The notes: generated from the letters alone by a model not told the origin. Positions 26,873 through 35,423 are shown, numbered from the stretch's first letter. The stretch is DNA of 64,000 bases from Leptolyngbya sp. FACHB-261 (GCF_014696065.1 NZ_JACJPL010000023.1:16296-80295), one strand, 5' to 3'. Made by a program: numbers and translations.

Positions 26873-27496
26873 ATGCTGAATTTGTTTCATTTGCGACGGT
26901 GTGCTAACCGTCGATATTGGTCTACCTTAGCCCTCACTGGAATTGTCACTAGCTCAATCGCTGCTCTCGTTAGCCCGCTCCCGGCTCAATCGCAGCGTGT
27001 TCCTGCCTCTACCTGGCGACATGCCTCGTTTCCAGTGGATAACTTCCGGGGCTATAGCTCGCTGTTCGGGCATCGTTCTTCGCCATTCCATGCCGATAGC
27101 GGTGGTCCTGTCAATTCTGAGTTTCACAGTGGCCTGGATATTGCAGCACCACGCGGCAGCTACGTACGGAGTTGGTGGGGCGGCCAAGTTGAATCTGTGA
27201 TTAGCGATAACCGTTGCGGTACAGGTCTGGTAGTCCGCTCGGGGGGCTGGAAGCATACATATTGCCATATGGAAGGCACAGTCTTAACCGCGAACGGTCG
27301 GGCCTATTTAGAAGATCCCGAAGGGCGAGTGCGAACCTGGGACGGCCAAGTCGTTCAAACAGGTCAACCGATTGGACGGGTTGGCATGAGTGGGCGGACG
27401 ACAGGTCCCCACCTGCACTGGGGGCTTAGTTATAATGGTCGCCGCATTGACCCAGCCGTGGTCTTGCGAGCCATGTACGGACAGCGACGGCGTTAG
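26873..27496 (+). CDS. exported M23-family peptidase
   Basis: A periplasmic LytM/M23 zinc peptidase, likely acting on peptidoglycan cross-bridges. It starts at the ATG of MLNLFHLRRC (207 aa); a GTG ten codons upstream is less likely. A positively charged signal peptide ends near SPLPAQSQ. Metal-binding motifs are HSGLDIAAPRG (HxxxD) and GPHLHWGLSYNG (HxH). The sequence before the domain contains a FGHRSSPFHAD stretch. All ligands for activity appear present, so it is probably catalytic rather than an EnvC/NlpD-type activator. Confidence 0.88.
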   Translation: MLNLFHLRRCANRRYWSTLALTGIVTSSIAALVSPLPAQSQRVPASTWRHASFPVDNFRGYSSLFGHRSSPFHADSGGPVNSEFHSGLDIAAPRGSYVRSWWGGQVESVISDNRCGTGLVVRSGGWKHTYCHMEGTVLTANGRAYLEDPEGRVRTWDGQVVQTGQPIGRVGMSGRTTGPHLHWGLSYNGRRIDPAVVLRAMYGQRRR

Positions 27497-27562
27497 AGTT
27501 GAGCCGCTGGTTGAGTGCCTGGGTGACCTCAGATTGATGACCTCATTGATAACCTCAGCGTC

Positions 27563-28468
27563 TCAAACCTGACTGCTCCCCAAGGCACTCCCGTAAACAC
27601 TTCCTAAGGGCCCACCAAAAGACAAGGTGACTCGGTCCTTGGCCCGGTGAAGATTGAAGTCCAGGTTGGCTGTGATCTGTCGGCCTTGCTGCGTCAAGGC
27701 TAGATAGTCTAGAGCGTCCCGGAGGTAAGGATATGCTTTGGCTCGATAGAAGTTTGGGTAGCCCTGCCGCAGTTCATCTGGATTACGGTAGCCCTGCTCC
27801 TGATTGACGCCAATCTCTTCAAATTCATAAAAGAGAGCATTAATCTTAGTCAGATAACGAGGATCGCTGAGCTGGCCAATGAGATCAGCAGCTCGGACTA
27901 AACCTGGGTAACTGCAAGTGTCTTGGTGGTCTTCGGCACTAGGAACCGGGAAGCGAGTTAGTTCAATGTTGGTCTTGATGGCGTCCACGTTGATCACGCC
28001 CTCCTTGACCAAGAGGTGACTACCAAATCGCTCTTCAACAAACAACTTACCTCGGTCGACATGCACCGGTTGCAGCGCTGCGTCTGATGCACCAGGAGGC
28101 AGTTTGAGCTGGTCGCCATTTAGTCCAGTCACGTACTCATTCTCGGTATCTCCCCGACAAACGCCTTTGACGTAACCGATGTCGTGACAGATGAGAGAAA
28201 CAATAAAATTGAGCCAGTCTTCGCAAGAAACTTGACCATCTCGAATATGCTTGCCCCGCAGAATTTCTTGCCCTACTAAGGTGACAAGAATTGTGTGGTC
28301 AACATTGTGATAGAGCGCATCGCTGTTGGCAATGTATTCTAAGGCCATTACCCCCACCCACCCGATAATGTCCTCATAGTCACGCTTCAAGTTGCCGTAG
28401 TTGCGCCGATAACCGTCTTTAAGTTGATCCACAAAATTGTGAATCAAAACTTCAGTTGTGTTCAGCAT
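27563..28468 (-). CDS. HD-domain phosphohydrolase resembling class I phosphodiesterases
   Basis: 301 residues from the ATG (a TTG three codons upstream is also in frame). A metal-dependent HD domain with the signature YHNVDHTILV, close to the HNxxH motif of cyclic-nucleotide phosphodiesterases, then ICHDIGYVKG (HD), a mid-domain HVDRGKLFVEERFG helix and a later Asp in VRAADLIGQL. Cyanobacteria have a conserved family of this type. Cyclic-nucleotide hydrolysis is inferred from motif similarity; the substrate is unproven. Confidence 0.82.
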   Translation of the reverse strand: MLNTTEVLIHNFVDQLKDGYRRNYGNLKRDYEDIIGWVGVMALEYIANSDALYHNVDHTILVTLVGQEILRGKHIRDGQVSCEDWLNFIVSLICHDIGYVKGVCRGDTENEYVTGLNGDQLKLPPGASDAALQPVHVDRGKLFVEERFGSHLLVKEGVINVDAIKTNIELTRFPVPSAEDHQDTCSYPGLVRAADLIGQLSDPRYLTKINALFYEFEEIGVNQEQGYRNPDELRQGYPNFYRAKAYPYLRDALDYLALTQQGRQITANLDFNLHRAKDRVTLSFGGPLGSVYGSALGSSQV

Positions 28469-29014
28469 GCTCACCAAATCTTGTGGTAGAGGGCAAGAAA
28501 CAAGACCATTAGCCGCCTAATCCAATCGAGATTTATAAACGACAGCATCAGCTAGCATCAGCTCTAACATTGCTGTCGCTAGCCCTTGAGAATTGTGTCA
28601 GAGCAGGTCAATATCTTGACGCCTTGAGATTAGGAAAGATAAGGCCTAGCTTTACTCTCTCTTGCTCTTCCATCCTATGCTGTGTTAACGCCAGCCTCGT
28701 GATCTGGCGCACTGGATTGCGGTGATACTGGCTCAATTTTCACCCAGATTCGAATAAAGCTTCTTGCAGGCATTGAATATAACTGGTCTTTTCCTTGTAA
28801 ATTAGAGCTAGTTTCAATACTTACCTCAGTAGACAGAGGTAGAACTGTTGCAGGTTTCTCTGGTGAAAACTTGGAGCTGTTGGTGAAGTCTGAACCACCT
28901 GTCTAGTTTACTGATAGCCCAAGCGAAGAGTTATGCCACAAGAAAGAGGATCAGCTAGCAATTAAAGCTGTAAGGTTAGCCTAAAAACTAAATCGAACGA
29001 GATTAATACCCAAT
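28469..29014. other. intergenic, no convincing gene
   Basis: 546 bp between divergent HD-phosphohydrolase and endonuclease III genes. Visible features are an inverted repeat CGACAGCA/TGCTGTCG (28540-28547 and 28571-28578), the direct repeat AGCATCAGCT inside it, and a TTGACG at 28616-28621 without a good -10. No RNA family is recognised. Confidence 0.45.
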
Positions 29015-29770
29015 TTGAGTAATACTAAAAGATCTAAGACTCTGAGTCCGACAGTGGTTGTGTCACCAGAGCTAATGCAAAAGGCAATGCTGATCCATGA
29101 GCGGCTTTGCCAAGCTTATGGTTGCCCTGTACCTTTTTTTCGGGATTTAGACCCCATCAGTGAACTGGTTTGGTCGTTACTATCGCATCGCACCTATAAC
29201 GCTGACTCAGACCGTGCCTTCAAAAGCCTAACGGCTCGCTTTCCAACCTGGCCTGCCGTTCGTGATGCCCCTTTAGAGGAAGTCGAGGCTGCAATTGCCG
29301 CTTGTACCTGGCCTGAACAGAAAGCGCCTCGGATACAACGGGTGCTCCAGCTGATCAGTGAGCACTGTGGCGAATTATCTCTAGATTTTCTGGGCGAGCT
29401 GGAGGTGCCAGCAGCCCGAGCTTGGTTGGAATCGTTGCCCGGTGTTGGCCCCAAGACCAGTGCTGCCGTGTTGATCTTCAGCCGTCTGCACCGTCCAGCA
29501 CTGCCGGTCGATAGCCACCACCATCGAGTTGCTCAGCGCTTGCAGCTTATCCCGGCTGGAGTAGCAGTTGGTCCTGCCCATGTCCTATTAGAGGCCCAAT
29601 TGCCGCCCGATTGGAATGCTCAACAGGTCTACGACAACCACGAGGTCTTAATGATGCATGGACAGCGCTGCTGTTTTTACTACAATCCAGATTGCAAGCG
29701 CTGTCCTGTTCTGGACCTTTGTCCTTCCGGCCAAGAGCGTTTAGGCTTGCTCAGTCAGGAAAAAAATTAG
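29015..29770 (+). CDS. endonuclease III-like HhH-GPD base-excision enzyme
   Basis: DNA glycosylase/AP-lyase family that removes oxidised pyrimidines. Helix-hairpin-helix with catalytic lysine LPGVGPKTSAA (K147), catalytic aspartate in ALPVDSHHHRV (D166), and a 4Fe-4S site with the exact C-X6-C-X2-C-X5-C spacing (C220, C227, C230, C236). The usual LLSAQTTD block is LLSHRTYNADSDRAF, so it belongs to a side branch rather than canonical Nth, and substrate preference may differ. The start is uncertain: a TTG is used here; the first ATG is residue 21. Confidence 0.85.
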   Translation: MSNTKRSKTLSPTVVVSPELMQKAMLIHERLCQAYGCPVPFFRDLDPISELVWSLLSHRTYNADSDRAFKSLTARFPTWPAVRDAPLEEVEAAIAACTWPEQKAPRIQRVLQLISEHCGELSLDFLGELEVPAARAWLESLPGVGPKTSAAVLIFSRLHRPALPVDSHHHRVAQRLQLIPAGVAVGPAHVLLEAQLPPDWNAQQVYDNHEVLMMHGQRCCFYYNPDCKRCPVLDLCPSGQERLGLLSQEKN

Positions 29771-29845
29771 CTTCCTGCTGCCTAGCTGAAATCTACAGGG
29801 TGCAAAAAAGATTGCAATCTTAGTGTCTGAATTCATCTGATCGAT

Positions 29846-29869
29846 TCATCTATAGACTCATCTATAGAC
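29846..29869. repeat. 12-bp perfect tandem repeat
   Basis: TCATCTATAGAC occurs twice in direct contact, with partial extensions (ATTCATCTGATC before it). Intergenic; no function is visible. Confidence 0.6.
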
Positions 29870-30008
29870 ACTGCAACACAATAAACTGGCTAGACCCATT
29901 CGGTTCAATGAATCGAGCCTAACCAGACTGTCTAGTAGAAAAGCAAGTAGGGAAAAGTAAGTAGAAAAGGCAATTGCTCTGTCAGGTATAACCCTCTAGG
30001 AAAACGCC

Positions 30009-30263
30009 TTAGGGAGTTGTTGGTGTACCAGGAGTTGCAGCGCCTGGGCTTGTTGTGTCACCTGTTATACCACCTGTACCCGTACCATCAACACCTACAC
30101 CTGGGCTTGTTGTAGTGCCACCTGTTGTGCCGCCAGTACCATCGGTACCCGTACCTCCACCTGTACCGCTCTGCCCGCAGCCAGACAAAGCCAAGGGCAA
30201 AATCGTTAAAATCAGGGCAAAAACACCAGTCCAAACAGTTTTGGACAAATCAGAAGCCTTCAT
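30009..30263 (-). CDS. small Gly/Thr-rich lipoprotein (84 aa)
   Basis: Starts at the ATG of MKASDLSKTVWTGV, which has AGAGGA eight bases upstream, so the longer reading frame is not used. The N-terminal signal ends in the lipobox LSGC (cysteine at about residue 29). The mature part is low complexity: Gly, Thr, Ser and Pro only, with repeated GTGG and TTSPG blocks. It is likely tethered to the membrane with a flexible extracytoplasmic tail; function unknown. Confidence 0.7.
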   Translation of the reverse strand: MKASDLSKTVWTGVFALILTILPLALSGCGQSGTGGGTGTDGTGGTTGGTTTSPGVGVDGTGTGGITGDTTSPGAATPGTPTTP

Positions 30264-30510
30264 GGCTGTAGTTCCTCTAAAAATTATGGACTCTAGCAGG
30301 CTCTGAACATTTAAGAACATCAAGCCTTTAATTCCCTCTTTCCAAAAGCTACTTGTTACCGATCTAGCGCCCCACCAAAAGCTAGGGTTCTGATTAAGCC
30401 CGATTGTGCCCGCGAAGACAAAAACTTCTATTGCTATTTACAAAACTCTGCTCTACAAAGCATATTGCCCTGTACACTACCTATTAAATTACTAATAACT
30501 TGCAATCGCC

Positions 30511-30538
30511 TTTGGCAGCTTACAAGTAAGCTGCCAAA
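30511..30538 (-). terminator. 12-bp stem terminator hairpin
   Basis: TTTGGCAGCTTA (30511-30522) and TAAGCTGCCAAA (30527-30538) pair perfectly over a 4-base loop. It lies 41 bp beyond the stop of the minus-strand 173-aa gene and is therefore likely its terminator. The rest of the 315-bp gap shows no gene. Confidence 0.7.
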
Positions 30539-30578
30539 AACATTAACCTGATCAACGAGATCAGGCTAACCCGAGCAT

Positions 30579-31100
30579 CTAGGGCTGAGTCGTCGTTCTA
30601 GGCTGACTGGACGACGATTGTGAATTAGCCGGTCGGTTGGAATTGGAGCGGGCTTGTTGATAGTAGCTGAGCACTTGTTGAGTGTAAGTTGCGGTCTGAG
30701 CGCTGTTATAGCGATCTGAATCCCCAGTCATCCACCAAGCGGCAGCTCGACGTACCGCGACAGACTCATTGCCGCTGACCCGATACTCGTCCTGCAAAAC
30801 ATCGCGCATAACGCAGGTCAAGACATTGCGGGCCGTCGCTGGACTGGCTTCAAACTGCGCGGGGGTTAACTCGCGACCGATACAAGATCTCGACCAGCGC
30901 GGAATGTTACCTGGCATCACTTGCCATTCGCTGTAAAGCCCATCATTCGCAATGCCAGTTTTGGGGGCAGCTTGACGCAGAGCTTCTACTAGAGCTGCCA
31001 CCTGAACAGTTGAGACTCGTGCTGGAGCAGTTTGCGCCTGTACGGGCAGGGTTGTGCAAAGGGTGGCACCGACTAGCAGGCTGCCAAATAGTCTGTGCAT
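30579..31100 (-). CDS. secreted hypothetical protein (173 aa)
   Basis: A clear signal peptide (MHRLFGSLLVGATLCTTLPVQAQ, cleavage after AQA/Q) and a strong ribosome site (GAGGAGG) support the start. The mature domain has three Cys (SRSCIGRELTP, NVLTCVMRDVL) and ends in a Ser/Asn/Gln-rich tail. No catalytic motif or named family is recognised. It is a periplasmic or outer-membrane-associated protein of a type frequent in cyanobacteria. Confidence 0.75.
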   Translation of the reverse strand: MHRLFGSLLVGATLCTTLPVQAQTAPARVSTVQVAALVEALRQAAPKTGIANDGLYSEWQVMPGNIPRWSRSCIGRELTPAQFEASPATARNVLTCVMRDVLQDEYRVSGNESVAVRRAAAWWMTGDSDRYNSAQTATYTQQVLSYYQQARSNSNRPANSQSSSSQPRTTTQP

Positions 31101-31299
31101 CGTTCAGTTCCTCCTCAGATTGAGTCCATTGTTGGAGAGCACTTGTCCAGGATGAATATGCCTGAAGACAGATCCGGCTGTGTAGGTGGCAGAAAGCACT
31201 ACCCTGTAAGACTGGCTAGAACTGACCCAGTGAACGGCATGGTCACGGGCATTGGCAGGACGTAATGAAGACAGCAGCAACGCTTTCAGGGTTTATCAG

Positions 31300-31788
31300 A
31301 TGGCTTACCTGATTCAAATCAATGTCAACCCTAAAGGCGGCGTGCCCAAACATCCTGTACCGCAAACTCAGGTACAAATTCAGGGCGTGGTAGGGGACAA
31401 GCAGCGCTATCGACGCTTCCACGGAGGACCGACACGGGCAGTTTCGCTCTATTCCTACGAACATCTGCAAGCTCTGCAAGCCGAAGGACATCCAATCACG
31501 CCAGGAGCAACGGGCGAGAACTTAACGATTCAGGGTCTAGATTGGCCAGAATTGCAGGTTGGCGACCAGCTGCAGGTTGGCGAGCAAGTCTGTTTGGAGA
31601 TCACCAGCTATGCCGTCCCCTGTAAACAGATCACTTCCTGCTTTATCGACGGCGACTTCAGTCGGATCTCGCAGAAACGGCACCCTGGGTGGAGTCGGCT
31701 TTATGCGCGGGTGATTCGGGAAGGACTCGTTGCCCAAGGTGATCTAGTTCAGCGGATCAGGGTTAAGGGCTGCACAGTACAAGGGTAA
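31300..31788 (+). CDS. MOSC domain-containing protein
   Basis: MOSC (molybdenum cofactor sulfurase C-terminal) domain protein, about 162 residues from the ATG of MAYLIQINVNPKGG; a TTG sixteen codons earlier is a less likely start. Family features are the GGPTRAVSLYSYEHL segment, PGATGENLTIQGLDW, and the conserved reactive cysteine in SYAVPCKQI. Standalone MOSC proteins bind the molybdenum cofactor or transfer sulfur (YiiM-like). No other molybdenum gene is nearby. Confidence 0.88.
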   Translation: MAYLIQINVNPKGGVPKHPVPQTQVQIQGVVGDKQRYRRFHGGPTRAVSLYSYEHLQALQAEGHPITPGATGENLTIQGLDWPELQVGDQLQVGEQVCLEITSYAVPCKQITSCFIDGDFSRISQKRHPGWSRLYARVIREGLVAQGDLVQRIRVKGCTVQG

Positions 31789-31815
31789 TAACTGTACCCT
31801 TTCAGCTCTACCCCT

Positions 31816-32541
31816 GTGACCCCACAAAAAATTTTGCTAGTCGTGCATCAACAGACTTCTGAGTCTGGCAGTGTTGGGCAGCTTCTTCAACAGCAAGGCT
31901 ATGAACTGGACATGCGCTGCCCCGGTTTGCAGCCATTGCCAGCACATCTAGAGAACCATGCAGCAGTCGTGGTCTTTGGTGGGCCGATGAGCGCTAATGA
32001 CAGCGAAACTCTGCCTTCTATTCGCACAGAGCTCGATTGGCTACCGATGGTCTTAGCTTCTGGCAAACCTTACCTGGGCATTTGCTTAGGAGCACAGTTG
32101 CTGGCCCGGGCTCTGGGAGCCCGAGTCGCACCCCATCCTGAGGGTCTGCGGGAGATTGGTTACTTTCGGATCCAGCCCACCCCTGAGGGGCGAGCGCAAA
32201 TCCCTTTGCCCATGCAGGTCTACCACTGGCACCAGGAAGGATTTGAGCTGCCTACGGGAGCGGTGCTGCTAGCAACTGGGGAAACGTTCGCTAATCAAGC
32301 CTTTCGTTATGGCCAAAATGCCTACGGCCTCCAGTTTCACCCAGAGATGACCCAGACGATTATGGAACGATGGACCGCCACTGCGCCTGAACAGCTCAGT
32401 CTGCCAGGCGCACAGTCTCGCACTGAGCAACTTCAAAAGCATGCTCTCTACGGTCCTCTACTCAAGACCTGGCTGCAAGGTTTTCTGGAGCACTGGCTGC
32501 ATCAGAGGGCAGAACCGCAGCTAGTAATCGAGAGCAACTAG
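31816..32541 (+). CDS. class I glutamine amidotransferase-like protein
   Basis: 241 residues, GTG start 27 bp after the MOSC gene, so co-transcription is likely. The triad of class I amidotransferases is complete: nucleophile C90 in YLGICLGAQLLA, H175 and E177 in GLQFHPEM. Similar stand-alone proteins are annotated as GMP-synthase glutaminase-like, but no synthetase domain is attached. The acceptor substrate is unknown; gamma-glutamyl hydrolase activity is another possibility. Confidence 0.88.
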   Translation: MTPQKILLVVHQQTSESGSVGQLLQQQGYELDMRCPGLQPLPAHLENHAAVVVFGGPMSANDSETLPSIRTELDWLPMVLASGKPYLGICLGAQLLARALGARVAPHPEGLREIGYFRIQPTPEGRAQIPLPMQVYHWHQEGFELPTGAVLLATGETFANQAFRYGQNAYGLQFHPEMTQTIMERWTATAPEQLSLPGAQSRTEQLQKHALYGPLLKTWLQGFLEHWLHQRAEPQLVIESN

Positions 32542-32630
32542 TTGCGTCACTGAGAACCACTGCTTTTCTCCAGTTCTGACCGCACTTGCAGGCTCTCTAG
32601 TACTGGAGAAGAAATCTCACGGCCAGATTG

Positions 32631-32660
32631 TTGACACTCAAACAATACTGGTGGTAACTT
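32631..32660 (+). promoter_or_regulatory. candidate promoter of the MLTA-repeat gene
   Basis: A perfect -35 TTGACA (32631-32636), 18-bp spacer, and an extended -10 TGGTAACTT with the hexamer at 32655-32660. It sits 45 bp before the ATG at 32706, the only good start nearby. Confidence 0.5.
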
Positions 32661-32705
32661 AAGAGTTGAGGAAGGTTCCTCAGCAAATAGTTTGAGGTAA
32701 AAGAT

Positions 32706-33032
32706 ATGAACACTGTACTTAAAACCGCTGCTCTTGCCGCTGTCGTCACGATTTCTGTTGCGACCACAGCTGATTGGGTAACCGCTAGCCGCAGTCCTTC
32801 AGTTGAGCATATGCTCACAGCTACGCTGCCCAAGGATGTTGTAGACCACATGCTGACGGCTGAAGTACCAAGTCAGGTCCGCAACCACATGCTGACGGCT
32901 GAAATCCCAGCTAAAATTCGTGAGCGTATGTTGACGGCTGAAATACCAAGTCAGGTCCGCGATCACATGCTGACCGCTTCAGCCTCTCCTAGGGACAATG
33001 GCTACTACATCGATCTGATTCAAAGAGCCTAG
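32706..33032 (+). CDS. exported protein made of five 13-residue MLTA repeats
   Basis: 108 residues: a signal peptide or anchor (LKTAALAAVVTISVATTADW), then from residue 35 to 99 five contiguous 13-residue repeats of consensus HMLTAEIPSQVRD. Units 2-4 are the closest; the last is degenerate after HMLTAS. An ATG occurs in every unit. The pattern of an invariant MLTA followed by Glu, Ile/Val, Pro and a basic residue suggests a short repeated helix-turn element. No known family is recognised. Its promoter and downstream hairpin are both visible, which supports a real, separately transcribed gene. Confidence 0.75.
   Translation: MNTVLKTAALAAVVTISVATTADWVTASRSPSVEHMLTATLPKDVVDHMLTAEVPSQVRNHMLTAEIPAKIRERMLTAEIPSQVRDHMLTASASPRDNGYYIDLIQRA
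32808..33002 (+). repeat. five 39-bp tandem repeats inside the MLTA gene
   Basis: Contiguous units start at 32808, 32847, 32886, 32925 and 32964. The segments around CATGCTGACGGCTGAA and AAGTCAGGTCCGC are conserved between units at DNA level, consistent with expansion by duplication inside the reading frame. Confidence 0.85.
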
Positions 33033-33043
33033 TTTGGTTTAAT

Positions 33044-33136
33044 AGCTACAGTAGGTTGCTAGTTTGCTGTAGCTTAAATTAGGTTTTGTATTTGAATTGA
33101 TTGGCAGAGCCCTACTGTTTTCGGCTAGGGCTTTGC
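33044..33136 (+). terminator. two hairpins after the MLTA-repeat gene
   Basis: AGCTACAG (33044-33051) pairs with CTGTAGCT (33067-33074); then GCAGAGCCCTA (33104-33114) pairs with TAGGGCTTTGC (33126-33136), one mismatch, followed by an AT-rich stretch (TAATTTAAATTT). The second is the likelier terminator. Confidence 0.55.
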
Positions 33137-33271
33137 TAATTTAAATTTGTCCGTTTCCCTTAAAATCTTCGAGTTGCCAGTGCCAAAACTGCCACTTTAG
33201 AGCACTGTTCTGAGATATCTGCAATCGAGTGCCTGAGTTGGGCTCAGGTGCCTGACTTGAAGAACCTTAAA

Positions 33272-33499
33272 CTAAATGCTTTCTCCGCAAACCAGCTCAA
33301 TTCTAATTAGAGGTTGAGTATTGAAGCGGAACTCGGCTGAGCCATAGACATAGTCAAGCATATTGGCAACAGTGCCCATGGGCGAAAGCTCAGTGAGGAC
33401 TTCTAGAAGGGCGAGGCTGACTAGTTTTAGCATGGCGGTGAAGAACTCTTTGAGAGGAGTATCAAACTGAACGAGGGTCAAATCCCTCAGGGTATGCAC
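33272..33499 (-). CDS. doubtful small ORF, downstream half of an overlapping pair
   Basis: 75 residues from a GTG, overlapping the end of the ORF upstream of it by 13 bp. The product is amphipathic (LKEFFTAMLKLVSLALLEVL) with a beta-like end (PLIRIELVCGES). No family is recognised. It may be a translationally coupled small gene, one half of a frameshifted gene, or chance. Confidence 0.3.
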   Translation of the reverse strand: MHTLRDLTLVQFDTPLKEFFTAMLKLVSLALLEVLTELSPMGTVANMLDYVYGSAEFRFNTQPLIRIELVCGESI

Positions 33500-33672
33500 C
33501 TAACTTTTAAATTGGGTTCCAGCAAGCAGGCTTCAACGTCGGTATTTGTGAGGAAAAGATCGGAATATACGTAGAGATCAGTGGCAACAGACAAGTTTAA
33601 AAGTTTAGATTCTGATCGAAGCAGGTTCTTGCGTTCTTCTAGTCTTTGGAGTCGCGCAACAAACTGCATCAA
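33487..33672 (-). CDS. doubtful small ORF, upstream half of an overlapping pair
   Basis: 61 residues starting from two ATG codons. It begins with a charged helical stretch (RLQRLEERKNLLRSE) and has VATDLYVYSDLFLTNTDV. It ends inside the next ORF. The rest of the 33033-33912 interval holds only the hairpins noted above and no better gene. Confidence 0.3.
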   Translation of the reverse strand: MMQFVARLQRLEERKNLLRSESKLLNLSVATDLYVYSDLFLTNTDVEACLLEPNLKVRCIP

Positions 33673-33912
33673 TCACGTCAAGCTCTGTTGATTTAGAGCT
33701 TAAGAGAAAAGCTAAGACCTGTCATGCCGCCTTCCTACCAATCTGTTGGCAGAAAACTGTCAGCGATTGTCAGCCCAGTTTGAATCTGGAACTCTTCTTT
33801 GCCATTTTCGGCAATGCTAGTGGCCTAACCTGGCAAGCAAACTCGCCTAAATTGGGAATGCAGATTGCTAGCAGTCGTCCTACAGTGAGAGTCATCTCAC
33901 CAGGGCACTTCG

Positions 33913-34125
33913 ATGATGACTGTTGCCAACGCCACTTCCCAGCCCCGTCCTGCCATCGCCCAGCTCGTCGCCAGGATTCTAGAAACAGGTCAAATCACCC
34001 GTTCTGAACAACATCTTCTGCTATCCGATCTGATCCCTCTGCTGGTGTGCAATTTAGCTGAGCAACAACTCATTGCTCAAGTCTTAGAAGTTCTGCAAGC
34101 CGGTCGATTGAGCGTTATTGATTAG
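33913..34125 (+). CDS. small conserved cyanobacterial-type helical protein (70 aa)
   Basis: The product has a pattern I recall from many cyanobacterial short proteins: ILETGQITRSEQHLLLSDLI, then a run of Glu-rich helix and a terminal GRLSVID. The family is unnamed and is usually found as single genes; some copies are near regulators. The start has two tandem ATGs (33913 and 33916). All-helical, soluble, no motif for catalysis. Confidence 0.6.
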   Translation: MMTVANATSQPRPAIAQLVARILETGQITRSEQHLLLSDLIPLLVCNLAEQQLIAQVLEVLQAGRLSVID

Positions 34126-34272
34126 AGGTTGCACCAGTTCTACCTGTGCAGCTCAGTTTCACCCTCAGTTCCCAAAGCTTTTAGGTTCATCTGATCGGGC
34201 GAGTCAACTGGATGATGCGTCAGAGCCACCGCCAGTCGTATTCTGAATTTCCCAAGGTTGAGGGAGGCTAAT

Positions 34273-34485
34273 ATGCTTGAAAAACTACTCTTAGCAATCG
34301 CTGTTACGCTCTCGCTCAACTTGTCTTTTGGGCTGCGCTCCAGTGTAATTACCCCTGAGACTGAGTCCGCCCAGCAGAATTTTAAAGGCTCATCTCTGTT
34401 GTTGAGCCTGAGAGCAGCTTCTGCAAAATCTGTATTGCCAGGTGCATTGCCAGGACAGATAGAAGAACCAGTAGTGAATGACTAA
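34273..34485 (+). CDS. small exported hypothetical protein (70 aa)
   Basis: The ATG at MLEKLLLAIAVTLS has GGAGG five bases upstream, an unusually good ribosome site that fixes the start. A signal-like hydrophobic segment (LLLAIAVTLSLNLSFGL) is followed by a short Ser/Ala-rich region and a PGALPGQIEEP tail. No family is recognised. Confidence 0.55.
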   Translation: MLEKLLLAIAVTLSLNLSFGLRSSVITPETESAQQNFKGSSLLLSLRAASAKSVLPGALPGQIEEPVVND

Positions 34486-35076
34486 TAGAGCTTTGTCTGT
34501 ATGACTGAAACCTGCAAGTTATTCTGTTACAGGCTGAGAGCTTAATCCCATCTTAATGCTTAATGTTGTAGCAACGCACATAACGCTAATACCAACGTTA
34601 AGACTAAGGCGGGATCAAAACAATCACAACATCATCACACCATCAGTAGAGAACTACTGGCGTAGTTGAAACGGTCTACCAAGGCGCAAATTCTAGGGTC
34701 TCGGTTTGAACGCTCTGATAGCGCTTAGTCACTCGTCCTACTTGGCTGGCGCCAATTAGCTTGGGTCCGCTAGGAGCTATTCACTAGAGCTCAATAGAAG
34801 GCTAAGCCATACTTTGCCCGTCCCAACATGCAGGGGAACTGGGGGCGACCAAGCCTCTACTGGTGTGTAGCTCGGCACGTCTGCCCGAATTGCTAGCCCT
34901 GCCAACGCCGCCGGCCGTACAGTTCCTAGGCATTCTCTACCTGTCTCAGGGGTGGAGAGAACGGGAGCAAACAAAATACGAGTGCTGCTTTTAGGCTCAA
35001 GTTGCATCTCTCTATTGGCAGATCTCCCAAGCGCATGGAACACTTGAGGGAATAGATTACTCGCCTGCCGAGGTTT
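34486..35076. other. intergenic, no convincing gene
   Basis: 591 bp. The minus-strand frame covering 34777-35190 overlaps the following plus-strand ORF, has odd composition and no family, and is not accepted. No strong hairpin or tandem repeat was seen here. Confidence 0.4.
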
Positions 35077-35418
35077 ATGGAATCTCACCGTTCGCCTGAC
35101 CACCTTCGTTGCCCTATCGCCGCAGCCTTGGTTCTGGAATTGCAAGAGCGCAAAGCTGCTGCTGTCAGCACCCAACACCTGGCTGACCAATTTCAGTATT
35201 GGCTAGTTGAGCAGCAGCACTGGCCCCTCACACGTTTGCTCCGCCGTTGCTGGTGGCACTTGCAGATGGGTACCAATGGCGAATTGATGTTTAGTGTGAT
35301 TGCCCCCAATCATCAAGTGCTGTGCGAGCTTCAGAGCTTTGAAGCCTGCTTTACAGCCTGGGCAACTGAGTGCAACAACCGCAGCAGCAGGCTCAAGGTT
35401 TTTTGTCTGCGAGGTTAG
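35077..35418 (+). CDS. hypothetical protein (113 aa)
   Basis: The ATG is close behind a GAGG. The product has a helical first half (AAALVLELQERKAAAVSTQHL) and an aromatic middle (RRCWWHLQMGTNGELMFSVI), with four Cys in total. Codon usage and composition look protein-like, but no family is recognised. A row of three hairpins follows the stop, supporting a transcript end. Confidence 0.5.
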   Translation: MESHRSPDHLRCPIAAALVLELQERKAAAVSTQHLADQFQYWLVEQQHWPLTRLLRRCWWHLQMGTNGELMFSVIAPNHQVLCELQSFEACFTAWATECNNRSSRLKVFCLRG

Positions 35419-35423
35419 GAAAG

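Noticed and set aside
28616..28645. A TTGACG-based promoter in the 28.5-29.0 kb gap
   Set aside because: No -10 hexamer of reasonable quality lies at a suitable distance.
34777..35190. Minus-strand 137-aa frame
   Set aside because: It overlaps the plus-strand 113-aa ORF by more than 100 bp, has no family, signal or ribosome site, and its composition looks like a shadow frame.
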